NCBI GenBank assembly: GCA_015680685.1 | Contig: MNCI01022058.1 | Coordinates: forward strand, 45,670-109,669 | DNA: 64,000 nucleotides | Origin: Gnetum montanum | Taxonomy: Eukaryota > Streptophyta > Gnetopsida > Gnetales > Gnetaceae | Direction of reading: 5' to 3' | Part shown: positions 1 through 12,680 of the stretch, in pieces | Layout: each line of letters begins with the position of its first letter | How positions within the stretch are numbered: position 1 is the first letter of the stretch | Program-made: the position numbers and the translations under genes | Notes under the pieces: generated by a model | What the model saw: the letters and a program-made list of their open reading frames with translations, nothing else | The model's database searches: none | What the model was told of the DNA's origin: nothing

Positions 1-439
1 TCCTTGGCCTACTCTTCAGTTGTCCACTAATGCTAAGCAGTACCAATCAATTGATAAACTATCAAGTAAGTATGTTGAACCAATGACCAGTCCATCAAAT
101 CAAAAGCCTTTTGCAATTCCTCCAACCATTTTGTAGTCACAGTGGGATCCTCAGAGGTCCCAATTTTTAAAACTAATCCACTAGTTTCTTATTGATAGGC
201 TTCTTGTTTGATTCTCCTAAGCCTCCACTACTACTACCACTTCCCACTTGCCTAATCATGGGAATAGGAGCATCACTAGTTGCAACATGCTACTACAGGA
301 TCTGTAACAATTGTTGTATAAGCTCTAGTTTCCTATTTGTAGGACCACTACTAGATGTTTAGGGAGGTTGCTCCTATCCATCATTAGGCCCTTCTGGTCT
401 ATGAGCCCCACCAGCATCATGATCATGTCTACTATACAT
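1..439 (-). pseudogene. gag: Element K: Tekay-like Ty3/gypsy gag fragment
   Basis: This is the N-terminal part of a gypsy gag read on the minus strand from the ATG at 437-439; the rest lies off the left edge. After a Ser/Gly-rich leader, a different frame reads EDPTVTTKWLEELQKAFDLM at about 165-100, the usual start of the Retrotrans_gag domain in Del/Tekay-type elements. Several TAG codons and at least one frameshift between leader and capsid make it a pseudogene. It lies directly inside the primer site and LTR of K, as expected for the first gene of the element. The Tekay assignment rests on the LTR ends and primer site plus this short motif, so another chromovirus clade is possible. Confidence 0.6.
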
Positions 440-499
440 CTCTGTAACCTAAAATTACACAAATGGGTGAGTACCCCCACCATCATACAACATCAAAGT

Positions 500-517
500 A
501 AACTAGCTCTAATACCA
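500..517 (-). promoter_or_regulatory. Element K primer binding site (tRNA-iMet type)
   Basis: On the minus strand this reads TGGTATTAGAGCTAGTTT, one transition away from the common plant TGGTATCAGAGC site complementary to the initiator-Met tRNA 3' end. Three bases separate it from the LTR end. It fixes the orientation of K as minus and identifies the neighbouring LTR as the 5' LTR. Confidence 0.75.
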
Positions 518-520
518 CAA

Positions 521-3189
521 TGTAACACCCTATCCTAGTGAGGGTAGGGTGATGCCTAGGATCAAGTAATCATAGAATGGAAGCATGATAACTAAAACCA
601 ATAATGTGTAGAATACATGATATCCCGAAAGGTCAAATAGTATAGGAATTTCCTACCACACCAAAAATTAAACATACATATCATGTTATAAAAATGCATG
701 TCTCTACATAGAGCAAACTATACAGTGCTCTACAAAAATACAAAAACACATAAACCTCATCCTTGTATATAGAAGATTATAGAGAGTTTCATACAAGGAT
801 ATCTAGTCCACACTACTGTACATGAAAATTAACCAAGCACTAAATATTTTCCCCTCCTCTACCCTTCCTCTCTGTGCTCGTCTAGGCTCTATAATTAAAT
901 AAAGTCAGTACACAACTAAGTGAGAAGCCTTTACACTTTCCCTACTAGATGGTCAACTAGTGTTGCACTAGAGGAGAGGAGTGGGGTACAAGGCAACTTG
1001 TAATCACTGTTTGTCTTATGTATGCTCAAAAAAACGCACACCATATCACCCATAAAGCTAACATACTATCATACAATCACAAACAAAGCCACAGTTTGAC
1101 ATCATCTATCATGCCCATGTTAACATACCCATGATATACCATAATAGTCCATGATCCACACAATCATAATCCAAATAGAACACCTATTCTCAATGATATG
1201 ATTCACAAACCAATACTATCACATACAAAAACCATGTAGTTACTAGCATATCTACACTTAGTGTAGCATGTGAAACATTTCCATGAGTACTCATAATAGC
1301 CATTGCCTATAGGTCTTTTATTAGTCTTTTATTTATCCAACTAGTGCTAAGGTCCATCAACATGTGACCCAAAACCACTAGCCTTTTGGAGGACTGGCAA
1401 TAGGGATGAACACACCTATGCCATGGACCAGCCATAGGGACGAACACACCTATGCTCTCCCACTCTTAGGATGAGGCCTAACATAGGAGCCTCACCAATG
1501 CATCATAGTAGGGGTTAATCCATACTACCTCCAAGGTGCCTCATCACCAACCAGTCCACACCCTCATGATAACACCACTCGCCAACAACCATCACAAGCA
1601 TCATCGCAAAAACATATACATAATTCGGCTAGCTTAAGCCAACATAGTTCATATGCACAACACACCTAAACAACATAATTACACATATCCACCCCTAATA
1701 GTTATAGTCATTCCATGAAAACAATACCACAATGCAACAAAACAACATGAAGACCTTAATATGACAAAACAATATCATATTCCTCAAAAGACACGTACTT
1801 CCATAGAAATGACCACTATAATAACCTTCAAAATGAGATATGCCCAAAGAGAAAAATAATTCCATGATTATAAAGTATTTCCCAAATGATCCCAACAACA
1901 CTAATGTTACCTAAATTAGACTCTTGGAAGCAAAGTTATGCATGTTCAAAGTTTGATTAATAAAATAATATTTAATTATCACCAAAAAGGATTGGAAAGC
2001 CCAAAAATGCTCGTGCTCCAATAGGCCCCACAAATAGCAAATGCCAAGCATATGAGTCTCATCAACATCACATATCATATTCTACAAGTTTACATCATAC
2101 CATACATCCCATATATATTAATAAATTATTCGCAATCAAAATCATACAACTTTGGGAAATATGCAAAATAACATGCCTAAGCTCAGACTTTAAGCTATCC
2201 ACCCCACATGCCCCCATCACATAATCATATACACTAATCTAACACAAAAATATAGGGAAAAGGTAAAGGTAACCCACCAATTAAAATTTTTGGGGAAAAA
2301 AGGTTGAAATAAGGAGAAAATCCTCAAAAATCTAGCAAGACTATATTTCACTCCCAACAAGTTCTGCACCCACGTAAACATGACTGTAGCAATCCCAAAT
2401 CCAAGTTCAAAATAAGCAAAAATCGTCCACAAAGCTCAAACTCTAGAAAAAAAGAAGAGAGTAGAAAGAAAAATAGAAGAAAATCGACTCCTGTGCATTT
2501 TTGTTTTTGCGAACAAAAAGAAAATAGAACCCAAAACCCCATTTCTCCCAAGTAGTGATGAGGTGATGGCATGAAAAAAAATTTAAAAAACATATCAAAT
2601 AAAACTATGCATAAAGCATAAAGCATAACAATGTGCTTTTCCTCACATCACGTGAGTTACTTTTTCTCTCTTTTTTTTCATTTGCATTATTTTTTTTTTT
2701 ATGAATGAATGATTTTCATAAGTGAATAATTTTTTTGTTCTCCACAATTAATATCATCAACTTTAAACCTATGTAATAAACACATTGGGACTCCAAATCA
2801 AAATCTTTTTGAACATACGAGATTCTTATCATACGCTCTACACATTCACATGCCAAAACCACACTCAAACATCATGCAGCATAGTGCTATAGTACTAATG
2901 CCAAAATACCAAAATCACACATAAAGCATAAAAAAATACCAAATATGTGCTCTTGTACCCCAATCTAACACCCCTACTAGAAACATCACCTTTCTAACAC
3001 ATCACACAGGGCTAGTGTACATAATCACATTAGTTAAGCATGTAAAGACAACATAAGCATAACATAAAATGAAGCCTCATAACATATAAAATACATGAAC
3101 TTGTATCCAAAAACCCACTAGGACTCCATATGTAATGTATAACTTGTAAGCGTATGACCATACCTACTATCTGTAGATGGGATGTAACA
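521..3189 (-). repeat. Element K 5' LTR (long Tekay-like LTR, about 2.67 kb)
   Basis: On the minus strand the LTR starts TGTTACATCCC at 3189 and ends GGGTGTTACA at 521, a TG...CA pair with inverted ends typical of Del/Tekay LTRs, which are often 2-4 kb. The primer site follows directly. No coding sequence is recognisable inside; short open stretches around 1700-3290 are composition effects. The base next to the outer end (3190, reading AGGAG) belongs to gypsy element A and would be one copy of a target duplication whose partner is off the window. The right edge is set by the TG end and by resumption of A sequence; only one LTR is visible, so the edge is not confirmed by a second copy. Confidence 0.65.
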
Positions 3190-3245
3190 AGGAGAGATGC
3201 TACCATGGAAATTAAACATGTACATAACAAACGGAAGTAGGCCAA

Positions 3246-5440
3246 CACTTCTGTTGTCTTGGAGGAACTTGATGTTGATACATTCATCGTAGAAAAACTC
3301 CACCAGAATCATGAGGAGCCTTCAAAAACACCTATCATTATACTAAAAGAACCTATGAAGGTTCAAATGCAATCTATCCTAGTAGAGACACCTAAGAGGG
3401 AGGCAATCAACTCAAGATATAAGCAAAACTCAAGGCCAAGAGTATCTGCAGGATCCCACAAAGATGAATGCAGGAGTCATGAAATGAGAAAAAGCTAGAA
3501 CCATTATCCTACTAACTCATCCTCATCCTCACAATCATCAAGGGACTCTAATAGGAGGCAACCAAGGGATAGAGATTATGATAGAAAGAAAGGAGGACTC
3601 ATTATCGTTATGACAGACATTCAAGACATTATGATTCAAAAGATGAAGAATACAAATAAAGAAGACATGGGGATTGACGAGAGGATCTAGAAAGGCATGA
3701 GCATAGAAGGGGGAACCATTGCAATAGAGCACATGAACCCAATCGAGATAATGAACCCCTGATGGCAACCCACAATATGATCAACATCCAAGAAGTAGTT
3801 CACATCCCAACTAGATATGTGAGGGATAGTCAAATCAAATAGCTAGACATGAAAAACATGTCAAGATTTGAAGATGGATATAATGCTAATTCAAAAAATT
3901 ACCTTCAAGCTTTCTGTGATGCTTACATCCTACAAAATATTGAAAGTGACTGGCAAAAGCTAAAGTTCTTTCCTAGAACACTTGTGAAGAAGGTAGAAAG
4001 CTGGTAAAAGTCATTGGAACCTGAATCAATCAAACGTTGGAGTACCATGCTTGAACTCTTCAATGATAAATATCAAGCCTATTCACAAGTGTTCAACTTA
4101 AGAAAATAAATCCAGTGATGGAAGCAAGAGACTCATGAGACCCTTGATGAAGTAATGGGCAAATACTATTCACTATTGCATAAATGCCTAGGCCATAGAT
4201 TTTCACAAGGGAATAGCTTAAGCATATTGTAGATGGGTTGTAGAGCAAAACCAGAGAGACTCTTAGGGTTTATGCCCAAGGCAGGTTATCAAAAATGACC
4301 ATCCATCACATCCAAAACCTAATTGATTAAGTGGCAAAGAAGCAAGGTGAGCTAAGAAAGAGGAAATTGGCTAAAGATTATAACAAAGATCCATCAATTC
4401 AAAAGAGAGATGCAAGAGTCTTTGATACATAAGAGGAGGAAAACTTGGATCAAGCTATCTAGAAAAAGACTCTACAAATCCAAAAATCTATAAATGACAT
4501 TGTAACCAAAGTAGAGACAAAGGCAAGATTCTAGATGAAAGAATCAAGCAAGCCTTTAGAAAAGGCAAAGACAAGAGGAAGAAGAAAGAGTTTGGATGAA
4601 AATGCAAAGTTGCTTTAGTGGTTCAGTGCTCAAACACTAGCTCCACAGATGAGGAAGGTTGCACTGTGTGTTAGTATGAAAATCCCAAGGGATGTTGCCC
4701 AGTCATGGCACATCTACAATAGATAGGGGCATATGTACTTAATCCCAAATTTGTTAAAAGATAGATGCCTAAATAGTTACCTTATCCTCAAGGTAACTAC
4801 TGACAAAACCTCCAATTAATGCATTATCTTAGTGGAGCTTTACCAAAGCCACAAGAGCACTATTATCAGCAGTGGTAGTAGCCTCAATCATGGGCTATGC
4901 CACCACCTCACCAACAATATCCATGTAGATAACAAGATCTGTATGGATATTTCATTCAATGTCCAATATCACCTAGTAATTCAGCCATTCAAATGTCATA
5001 GTATTATCTGTTAGAGTACCATAGACCAATGCCATCAAGGACCAACTCAGACTCATGCATGCATCTGCAAATAGCTAATTTTTCAAATCAACATCTAACT
5101 CCTTTAACATTAATTCCACCACCTGCTATGCAAGGTGAATTTCCATCACAACTATAGTAGAGGAGAGCTACCCAAGCAGCAAACATACAAACACAGGATC
5201 ATACTAGCAACACTAAGGGCCAATCAAAGAAACATTTTTTCTTTAGGAAAAGTCCAAAAAAAATGAGTAGAATTAGAACTTCATCAAAATAAGCTTCTTC
5301 CAAGGAAGATCCTCAAAAAAACAAGCTTCCAACTTTACTAAACATAAACATGTAAATTCTCATGCTTATGGAGATAGTCACAAATTGGAGAAAGGTAGGA
5401 TCACTCCCTAATAAAAGGATTGATTTGGGAATTTCTTTGA
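3246..5440 (+). pseudogene. gag: Element A gag pseudogene
   Basis: Homologous to the gags of B, D, E and F by direct comparison. The capsid core at about 3790-4330 has the family order of IPTRY, LDMKN, GYNAN, LQAFCDAY, LKFFPRTL and STMLELFNDKYQAYS. Downstream are the coil segment and the Cys/His motif near 4660-4700 (YENPKGCCPVMAHL), whose second Cys is lost. A Pro/Gln/Tyr-rich tail at 4790-5200 leads into protease. Stops are frequent, many of them TAG in place of TGG or CAG. The N-terminal HPDEY domain seen in B, D, E and F is missing because K interrupts the element at 3190. The gag is dead. Confidence 0.75.
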
Positions 5441-5810
5441 TTTATCTACAAGTAGCTAGAAATCTACCATGCAAAGTTCTATTAGACTCAGGTTCCGAGG
5501 TAAATTTGATCTCTTATGAAACATATCAAGCATAGAACCTACCATCATTGAAAGAGTGCAACATCAGGTTGGCCCTTGCAAATTAGTTTATTGTCATTCC
5601 TTTGGGATAGATAGATGATGTAGTGACCATTGTCAATGGCTAGTCTTATCTAATAGACATTCTAGTAATCGATGTGATAGATGCCGATAAGGAATTTCTA
5701 ATTATCATGGAGAGAGCATGGCTTAACACAACCAATGCTAAGATAAGTATGAGAGATCTATCCATTGAGATCTCTAAGAAGGATAAAAAAAGATCCATAC
5801 ATACACAATG
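5441..5810 (+). pseudogene. pro: Element A retroviral-type aspartic protease pseudogene
   Basis: Contains KVLLDSGSEVNLISYETY with the catalytic Asp-Ser-Gly triplet at 5485-5493, then VVTIVNG, an ILVID strand and FLIIMERAWL, which corresponds to the LIIMGRPWL strand of intact relatives (GRP changed to ERA). These are the expected parts of a pepsin-like retroviral protease that would cut the polyprotein. Several Trp/Gln positions are TAG. The frame continues about 140 codons past the protease to 6265 as a charged Lys/Asn-rich tail and then meets the internal polypurine tract, where B and D have RT. Confidence 0.7.
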
Positions 5811-6235
5811 AGTCCCATTACTATTGAAAGAAAAGGATGTAGTTGTGGACTAATCATTCAAAACATCAACACAACAATAGTGAAGAAAATGTGTGTGCAA
5901 AAGAAAGAGCAAGGGCCACCAAATCAAAAGACACCATGTGGCCAATACCTAAGAACCTTCAATTATCCAATATATGCATGGAACAATCAAACTCATTTAT
6001 TAATTCCCATTCTTAGAAAATGACTCCAACTAAGGACCCAAAAATGAAATTAATAACTCATAATCATACATCAAAAGAAAAAGAGAACAAGGACTTAGAC
6101 AATCAAAACTCAACTACCATCAAGATCACATGGGACAATAATAGAAGAGTTAAATCAATAAAGATGGTTAGTGAATCACCTAAAGTATATGATCCAGGAG
6201 ACCTAGGGAGCATTTTCCAAACACTTACGCATGAG

Positions 6236-6253
6236 CTTAGTTATGGGGGAGAC
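6236..6253 (+). promoter_or_regulatory. Element A internal polypurine tract
   Basis: CTTAGTTATGGGGGAGAC matches the position and sequence of the tract in B (14491-14506) and in E (minus, 53329-53344). It lies at the end of the coding part and is followed by the T-rich tract. It resembles the true 3' tract of A (34022-34034, AGTCATGGGGGTA) but has no LTR behind it. Confidence 0.5.
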
Positions 6254-7450
6254 ACATTACCTTGATTCTAGAATTAATAAGTGCTTTTCCATTTTTTGTT
6301 TTACAATTATTTTTACTATTCTTATTTCTTGATATAATTTTTCCTATTCTTTTATATCTTTCACGTTCTTTGACATCTTCTTATTCTTTCACATTTTTCA
6401 TTCCTTAAATTTTTTATATTCTTTAATATTTTTCAATTCTTTGACATATTTCATTTTTCAACATTTTTCATTGTTTACTCTTTTCACAATTCTTACTATC
6501 TTTTTCATTTCTTTCATACTTTATTTCTTAAACCCTTTGTAAATAATTTTTCTTACCAGTAAGACACATTACAAATAAAGACAAGATTTAGTCCAATAAG
6601 GTGAATATTTCTCTATGTTATCAAGTCATAAGGAACTAATTATTTGAACAGTGAACCCACATCATCCATCCATCCATTCCATTAATAAGAGGTTCTTACC
6701 ATGGCCATAATGACATTCCTCTTCATCATACAACTAAGAATAAATTTGTGATCATTATGCTTGGACTGAAAAGTGAAGAACCAAGTGGGAATGAAAAGTA
6801 TGTGACATCAAGGGGATTTGTGAATTCTTTTGAAATACTATTGTAAGTTCTATCGTGTTACTAAGATTGTATTATATCCTTGTAGATCTAATGAAAAATG
6901 GAAGTAATAGTAAAATAAGTGTTGCCCTGAAAGGTTGACACAAATAAAAATAGAAGAGCACAAAATAATTTTTTGGGGATCCCACTGGAAAGACATGTTA
7001 CCCATGCTTGAAGGTAGGCAGCTTCTTAGAAATCTAAAAAATAAACAAAGTGCCATGAATAAACTCCTCCCTTGGACAATATGCCAAGTGACAATTCTCC
7101 TTGCAACATTGATAGTCTTGTTGCTATAATTCCATGAGATGAAACAATGTGATGTCACTAGAATGTGGTCTAGACTTAGTTTGAATCTTGGACAGAAAGG
7201 CTAGTGAGTACTTTAACCAATAATAAAACACAAGAATTCATTATGCCTATGGTAAGATACCTCACGTCCCAATCTCTACAATCCCTTCTAAGTCCATCTC
7301 ATCTCATTGTAACAATAGTCATAACTTGTGGTTCTGTGTAACATAGAGTTATTTTCTAAATTTGGTGGTACTAACATGTGTGTTTTGCTAAACAGTTATG
7401 TGTTACATTCAACTCCTTAAGTACCTAAGGGCATTTTTAGGCATGGTTAT
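6254..7450 (+). other. Element A post-pol non-coding region, left part (T-rich tract and conserved blocks)
   Basis: No gene is visible. 6270-6545 is a pyrimidine-rich tract built from degenerate TTTTTCATTCTTTGACAT-like units. Then come blocks shared with B, E and H: a GAACCCACATCATCCATCCA-type block at about 6650 (B has AGTGAGTCCACATCATCCA at 14841) and GTGACATCAAGGGGATTTG at about 6802 (B GTGACTTCAAGGGAATTG). The segment stops at the B insertion; bases 7446-7450 (GTTAT) are the left target duplication of B. Confidence 0.6.
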
Positions 7451-8339
7451 TGATGAAGTGTTTGGTTGATACGTCAACTGGGCCACATTAACGGAGGCTC
7501 GTTAATGTGGCCGCGTTGATGTGACCCCGTCGACGTATCCATCCATGCATCGATGCGACCTCGTTAACGTAGAGTCTATCTTTTGCTATAAATATGCGCA
7601 CACTCGCAACATTTATGGCATCTTTTGCAATAGTCATAGTGAAACTCTTGCATTTTGTTCCTGTAAGAGTTAGAATATTTTTACAAGTGCCCACAGTAGG
7701 TGTGAGAAAGGTGTACAACTCTTTACTCGAGTGCTAATGTACGTGAGCCCATTGGCATGACCAGCAATAAGGATGAGCTTTTTGAGCATTCCTTGCACCA
7801 TTTGGATTTAATCACTTAAGCATTTTAATAGTTTAATGTTTCCACACTTTAATAATTTCAAAGCTTTTATTGTTATCATTTTACAATTATTTTCCTTTCA
7901 TATTTTATGAGAACCATAGGCATGACCATCTCAAACATAAATTAAACACTTAGTAACCTAGTGACGCTTAACATCTGGTAAGCTAGTAGTGGTTAGGGTA
8001 TGCTCAGGATGTGCATGGAAGATGGGATCGGTTGCTTATACTAGGAAGAGTTAAGTAATAGGGTAGAATAATCCTAGATTACACAACTATTCTTTCCTTA
8101 CAATTAAAGAACTAGACTTTAAAAGATAAAAAGAAAAATAATAAAAATCATTTGTCTCAATCTCACTTAACCATCACTTTAGAACACCACAAGTAAGGTT
8201 GGGAAGACAATGACTATTCTAACCAAGTCTTGTTGGCTAAAGTTCAGTGTATGCAAGTGCTTACAGTCTATGGAATTTGACCAAGTCACACGTGAATGCC
8301 CATGATTCGTATGGTTGGGTGTAGGGGTATGCACATCCA
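7451..8339 (+). repeat. Element B 5' LTR (3' tip deleted)
   Basis: Aligns along its length with the copy at 19607-20532. The U3 start carries dyad motifs around CGTCAACTGGGCC, GTTAATGTGGCC and GTTGATGTGACC, followed by TATA box GCTATAAATATGCG near 7585. The R/U5 part has CCACAGTAGG and CAATAAGGATGAGC, the site of the AATAAA signal in relatives. The copy stops after GTAGGGGTA; the final bases ending in CTCATCA and the primer site are absent and gag sequence follows within about 25 bases. Differences from the 3' copy are mostly C/T and G/A. Confidence 0.85.
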
Positions 8340-8362
8340 ACCCACCAGTTTCATAGAAGTGT

Positions 8363-10860
8363 CAGGTGGTATATGCACATCCAGATGAGTATATCCTCAA
8401 CTTCACCTTTTTCCTACATCAGGATGAGCACCTACAATGGCAGGACATGGAGGGTAACATCATATTACCTCTTAATTGGTCGGTTCCTGGAATGCTACTT
8501 CAAAATCTTACCAGACTAGGCATTCAGGACCGCAGTGTAGAATACATAATGGAGGATCATGACTACTAAGATTATCATCCAACTAAGGCACAACATGCAT
8601 GGGACTAGCAACAGGAAAAATGCCATGAACACTTAAAGGGGAAACAGTTCAGTAACCCTCTGTTCTTATAGGACCCGCATGACGATGAGGAACCTGTTTT
8701 TCACAGTTCCCATTCGGCCGAACCTCCTCTAATGCATCAGATCATCCAATCCATCATCCAAAGTAAAGAATTAAGTGATCGAGAGCACCAGGATGATGAA
8801 GGATCATGCAAGAAAGATCATGTTAAGGGAAAGGATGGACATAAAGATAGAGGCCGTCATTAGAGTAGAGGAGGAGATCGACACTAGGGCAGTGGCAGTT
8901 CTCCTCCCTCTTCTCCATCTTCTCATTCCACCTTGTCCTCACCAAGTTCTAACTCTGATCACAACCATGGTAGGAAGGATTGGGGTGATGGTGATCAAAA
9001 ATACCATTGGGATCATAAGGACCGATGAGGATGACATGAGGAAAAGCATGACCAATCACACGAGTCTCACCATCAAGAAAGGAGAGGTAGTCGAAATCAT
9101 CATAGACGTCATGGCCAACAATAGGACTATGACTTGGATGAACCACTACTAGCTACTCAAAGCATGCTTAACATAGCTAAGGTAGTTCAGATACCTAGTA
9201 GGCACTTGAAAGATAGTCAGATCAAGTGCCTTAACATGAACAATATCCCCAGATTTGAAGGGGGATATAATTGTGATCCACAGATTCACTTGCAAGCATT
9301 CCATGATGCTTGCATGCTGCAAAACATAGACAATGATTAGCAAGAACTCAAGTTGTTCTCCCAAACACTCATCAAGGAAGTAGAAAGTTGGTACCAGTCT
9401 TTGGAACTAGAATCAATCAGGAGATGGAGTACGATGCTGAAAATTTTCAATGATAAGTATCAAACCTACTCTAGAGTGGCTAACCTAAGATGACAGATCC
9501 AAGGATGGAAACAGGATGGTCATGCACCCTTGGATGCAACCATGGGCAGATATTACTCATTGTTACATCGGTGCCCTGGTCATGGCTACTCTCAGCAAGA
9601 ACAGCTCCGCCATATTAGAGATGGGCTCCACTTTGAAACAAGAAAGACCCTAGGCGTTTACGCTCAGTGATGGCTATCTAAATTGACAGCCCATCAACTA
9701 TAGTGTCTCATTGAGCAGGTGGCTAAAGAGGAAGGGGAATTAAGGAAAAAAGAGAGTGTAAAAGAGTATAATTGGGACCCTTCCATCCGAAGGAAGGAAG
9801 TTTGATTTTGTGATGAGGAGGAAGAATCACCACTAGATGCAACAATGAATCAAAAAACCTTACCCATACAAAAATTTGCCTCTAAAATTTTGGCCAAGGT
9901 TGATAAGATGTGGGACTCTTTGGATGAAAGGCTCCAAAGCATCCTAAAAATCATGGAGGAATCCAAAGAGCAATGTAATGAGTGAGATCGACAAAGGAGA
10001 AGAGAAGCTAAACGTGCCTACCATAAAGGTAAGGGCAAAGTTGCTACGGTAGAAGAGGTTGTAGACTTTGATATAGAGGAGGATGATGAATGTGACATAT
10101 GCCAATATGAACATCCCAAGGGGTGTTGCCCGGTGGTGTCACATCTACAAGAGTCTGGGGTGTATGCACTAAACCCTCAGTTGGCTAAAAGGAAAATGCC
10201 CTGAAGATTGCCCTATGCATAAGGCAATCCTAGGCAGTTTCACCAGCCACAAGGATATTATCCAAGTGGAGTGCCACCGCAACCCTATGAGTATTATCAG
10301 CAATGGAAACATTCACAATCATGGGGGATGCCAGTAGCAGTACCCTTACCGACAACTAGATCCTTATGGGTACTACGTTCAACAACCAGTCTCCTCGCGG
10401 GACTTTTCTAGTCACGTAGCATTTCAAACTCATTACCACCCCCCCAGAATACTTTTGAACACAGTCTTCATCACCACGGGGGGATAACCCACATCTATAC
10501 TATCCTTCGTCACCTTCTCCTACCATCCATACTCATCAACCACCCACTCAGCTACCTCCTACTCCACCTATGCAGGGAGAGATACCACCACAACCACAAC
10601 AACGCAATGCCACAAAGACTATCAACCTACAACCAGCATCTCAGTCAAGTGGCCCAGAATCAAAACCATGGAAACATCCTTTTTTTCCATCCAATATCCC
10701 TAACACACCCTCACATTCACCTATGGCCAGTGCCTCTGAACCTCCAATCGCCTCCACTATTCAATCCTTCAAGCAACCTACAAGCTAAACACCCTCCATA
10801 GTACAAACTGTCATGCTCACACATACTATGATGGATCGGATAAAGGTAGGTCATCTTCCT
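8363..10860 (+). pseudogene. gag: Element B gag pseudogene
   Basis: Encodes the structural polyprotein. The N-terminal domain at 8363-8640 reads YAHPDEYILNFTFFLHQDE and is shared with D, E and F. A charged His/Ser/Arg-rich spacer covers about 8640-9130. The capsid core lies at about 9140-9740 (IPSRHLKDSQIKCLNMNNIP, then the LKLF and STML segments). A helical segment ends in DERLQSILKIMEESKEQ. A Cys/His motif CDICQYEHPKGCC lies at 10091-10129, and a Gln/Pro/Tyr-rich tail runs from 10200 to 10830. The initiating Met is lost with the leader deletion. In-frame TAG/TGA at Trp or Arg positions and frameshifts inactivate it. Confidence 0.8.
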
Positions 10861-11300
10861 TAGAAATTTACTGATCCAAGGAGCCCCCTCATATACCTTC
10901 AGGTGGCAGGAAATGAGTCATGCAAATCTCTTTTGGATTCAGGGTCAGGTGTCAATTTGATTTCACACGATATGTACAAGACTTGGAGCCTACCCCTGAT
11001 GAAGAAAAGCAACATTTGGCTCAAGTTGCTAGACCAATCCATAACTATACCCTTGGGATTGGTAGAAGATATCGTGACCACTGTTTGTGGGTGGTCCTAT
11101 CCTACCAACTTCTTGGTCATCCAGGTTGAAAATTACAAGGGAAATTTTAAAAATCATAATGGGGAAAGCCTAGCTCAGCATGGTGGACACACGATTGGGA
11201 CTCTGAGATCTTTCCCTTAAAATTTCAAAAGAAAATCCTTTTAGAAAGATCAAGAAGAAGCGTGTTCCATGCATCGCGTACAATGAATCAAGGTGCATCT
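10861..11300 (+). pseudogene. pro: Element B aspartic protease pseudogene
   Basis: SLLDSGSGVNLISHDMYKTW gives the catalytic Asp-Ser-Gly at 10936-10944. It is followed by QSITIPLGLVEDIVTTVCGW and YPTNFLVIQVEN. The following LIIMGRPWLST strand is disrupted by a small frameshift near 11150-11170. This is the polyprotein protease expected between gag and RT. The open frame 10903-11220 is the best preserved part. Confidence 0.8.
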
Positions 11301-12680
11301 ATGTGCATCAACTTTGGTCTGCTAAGCGGACATCTATTCAAACATTCAGTCAGTGTGCTAAAGAATCCCAAGTTCAACGATGCCTGTACGCAGCAACCAC
11401 AAATCAAGAAGACACTGAGTGGCTAACCGCTAACTCTAATAGAAGTACTTTATGCATAGAACCAACTGAGGGCCTTGTATGTGCCTATATGCAAAGCATG
11501 GATAAATTGGAAAAGATCCATCAACAAGTCTCTGCTATTGATGACAGTGATGATTGGGGAAAGCTACAGATCCTTGAAATCTTTAGATAGGAGCCCTTGG
11601 AATTGAAAACCTTATCAGCCAATTTGGAATATGCATTCTTGTAGAATGACAAGCTGGTAATCATCAATTCCACTCTTGCTCCTGAGAAAAAGAGGAAATT
11701 ATTGAAAATGGTGAACAAGTGGATGGCTGCTTTTGCATGGTCATATCATGAATTGACGGGAGTTGACCCTAGGATATGCCAACATCAGATCTATATCAAC
11801 TTCTCCATGAAGCCATGATGACAACCACAAAGATGGTTGAACCCCAAACTAAAGCAAGTGTTCAAAGATAAAATTGAACAATTGTTGAAGGTGGGGTTCA
11901 TCTATTCTATTGCAAATAGAAAATGGGTCAACCCACTCATTATTGTACTAAAGAAGGATGGAAAATGAAGGGCCTATATAGACTTCTGACTACTAAACAT
12001 GGTGACCTTCAAGGATCACTTCCCACTTCCATTTGTGGACCAAGTGTTGGATACTATTGTCGGGCATTATTACTATACCTTTTTGGATGGTTATAGTGGC
12101 TATAACCAAATCCAAATTGCACTTGAAGACTAGGCAAAAATAACATTTACAAGTCCCTAGGGGACTTTCTCATATAATAAGATCCCCTTTGGCCTGTGCA
12201 ATGCACCTGCAACCTTCCAATGCCTTATCCTCAGCATCTTTCAGCAATAAATTGGCAATGGAGTAGAAGTCTTTATGGATGACTTCTCTACCTATGGAGA
12301 AATGTTTGAACAAGCCTTGGACCACCATGATAAAGTTTTTAAAAGATTTACATAAACAAATTTACTGCTCAACTGGCAAAAGAACTACTTGATGGTCCAA
12401 GAGGACATTGTTCTGGGGCATCGCATTTCACAAGAAAGGATTAGTGTAGATCTTGAAAAAATCAGGGTCATCAAACGAATCACCAGTCAACCGAGCACTG
12501 TAAAAGATGTTCAATCATTCCTTGGCCACATTGGTTATTACCGATGCTTCATCGAGAATTTCTTGAAGATCGCCAAGCAGTTGGTGGAACTCACAAAGAA
12601 AGACGTTCCGTTTGTCTGGACCAGGGAATGCGAATCCACATTCTAAACACTCAAACAAAAACTCATAGAAACTCAAATTA
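11301..12680 (+). pseudogene. pol (RT): Element B reverse transcriptase pseudogene
   Basis: The pre-RT linker (QRCLYAATTNQEDTEWLTAN and TLCIEPTEGLVCAYM) at 11300-11590 is followed by RT. Blocks in order are DPRICQHQIY, LNPKLKQVFKDKIEQLLKVG, TFKDHFPLPFVDQVLDTI, FLDGYSGYNQIQIA, IPFGLCNAPATFQ, and the catalytic FMDD at 12272-12283. Then come IVLGHRISQERISVDLEKIR and QSFLGHIGYYRCFIENF. This is the standard gypsy RT with the FMDD seen in the Athila/Tat group. Stops include a TAG or TGA at several Trp/Gln/Arg codons. The open frame at 12389-12646 covers the thumb. Confidence 0.85.

Noticed and set aside
8775-9152. 125-residue ORF rich in Met/Ile
   Set aside because: It is a shifted frame over the charged spacer of B gag; the matching spacer in E and F is read as the His/Ser/Arg-rich frame.
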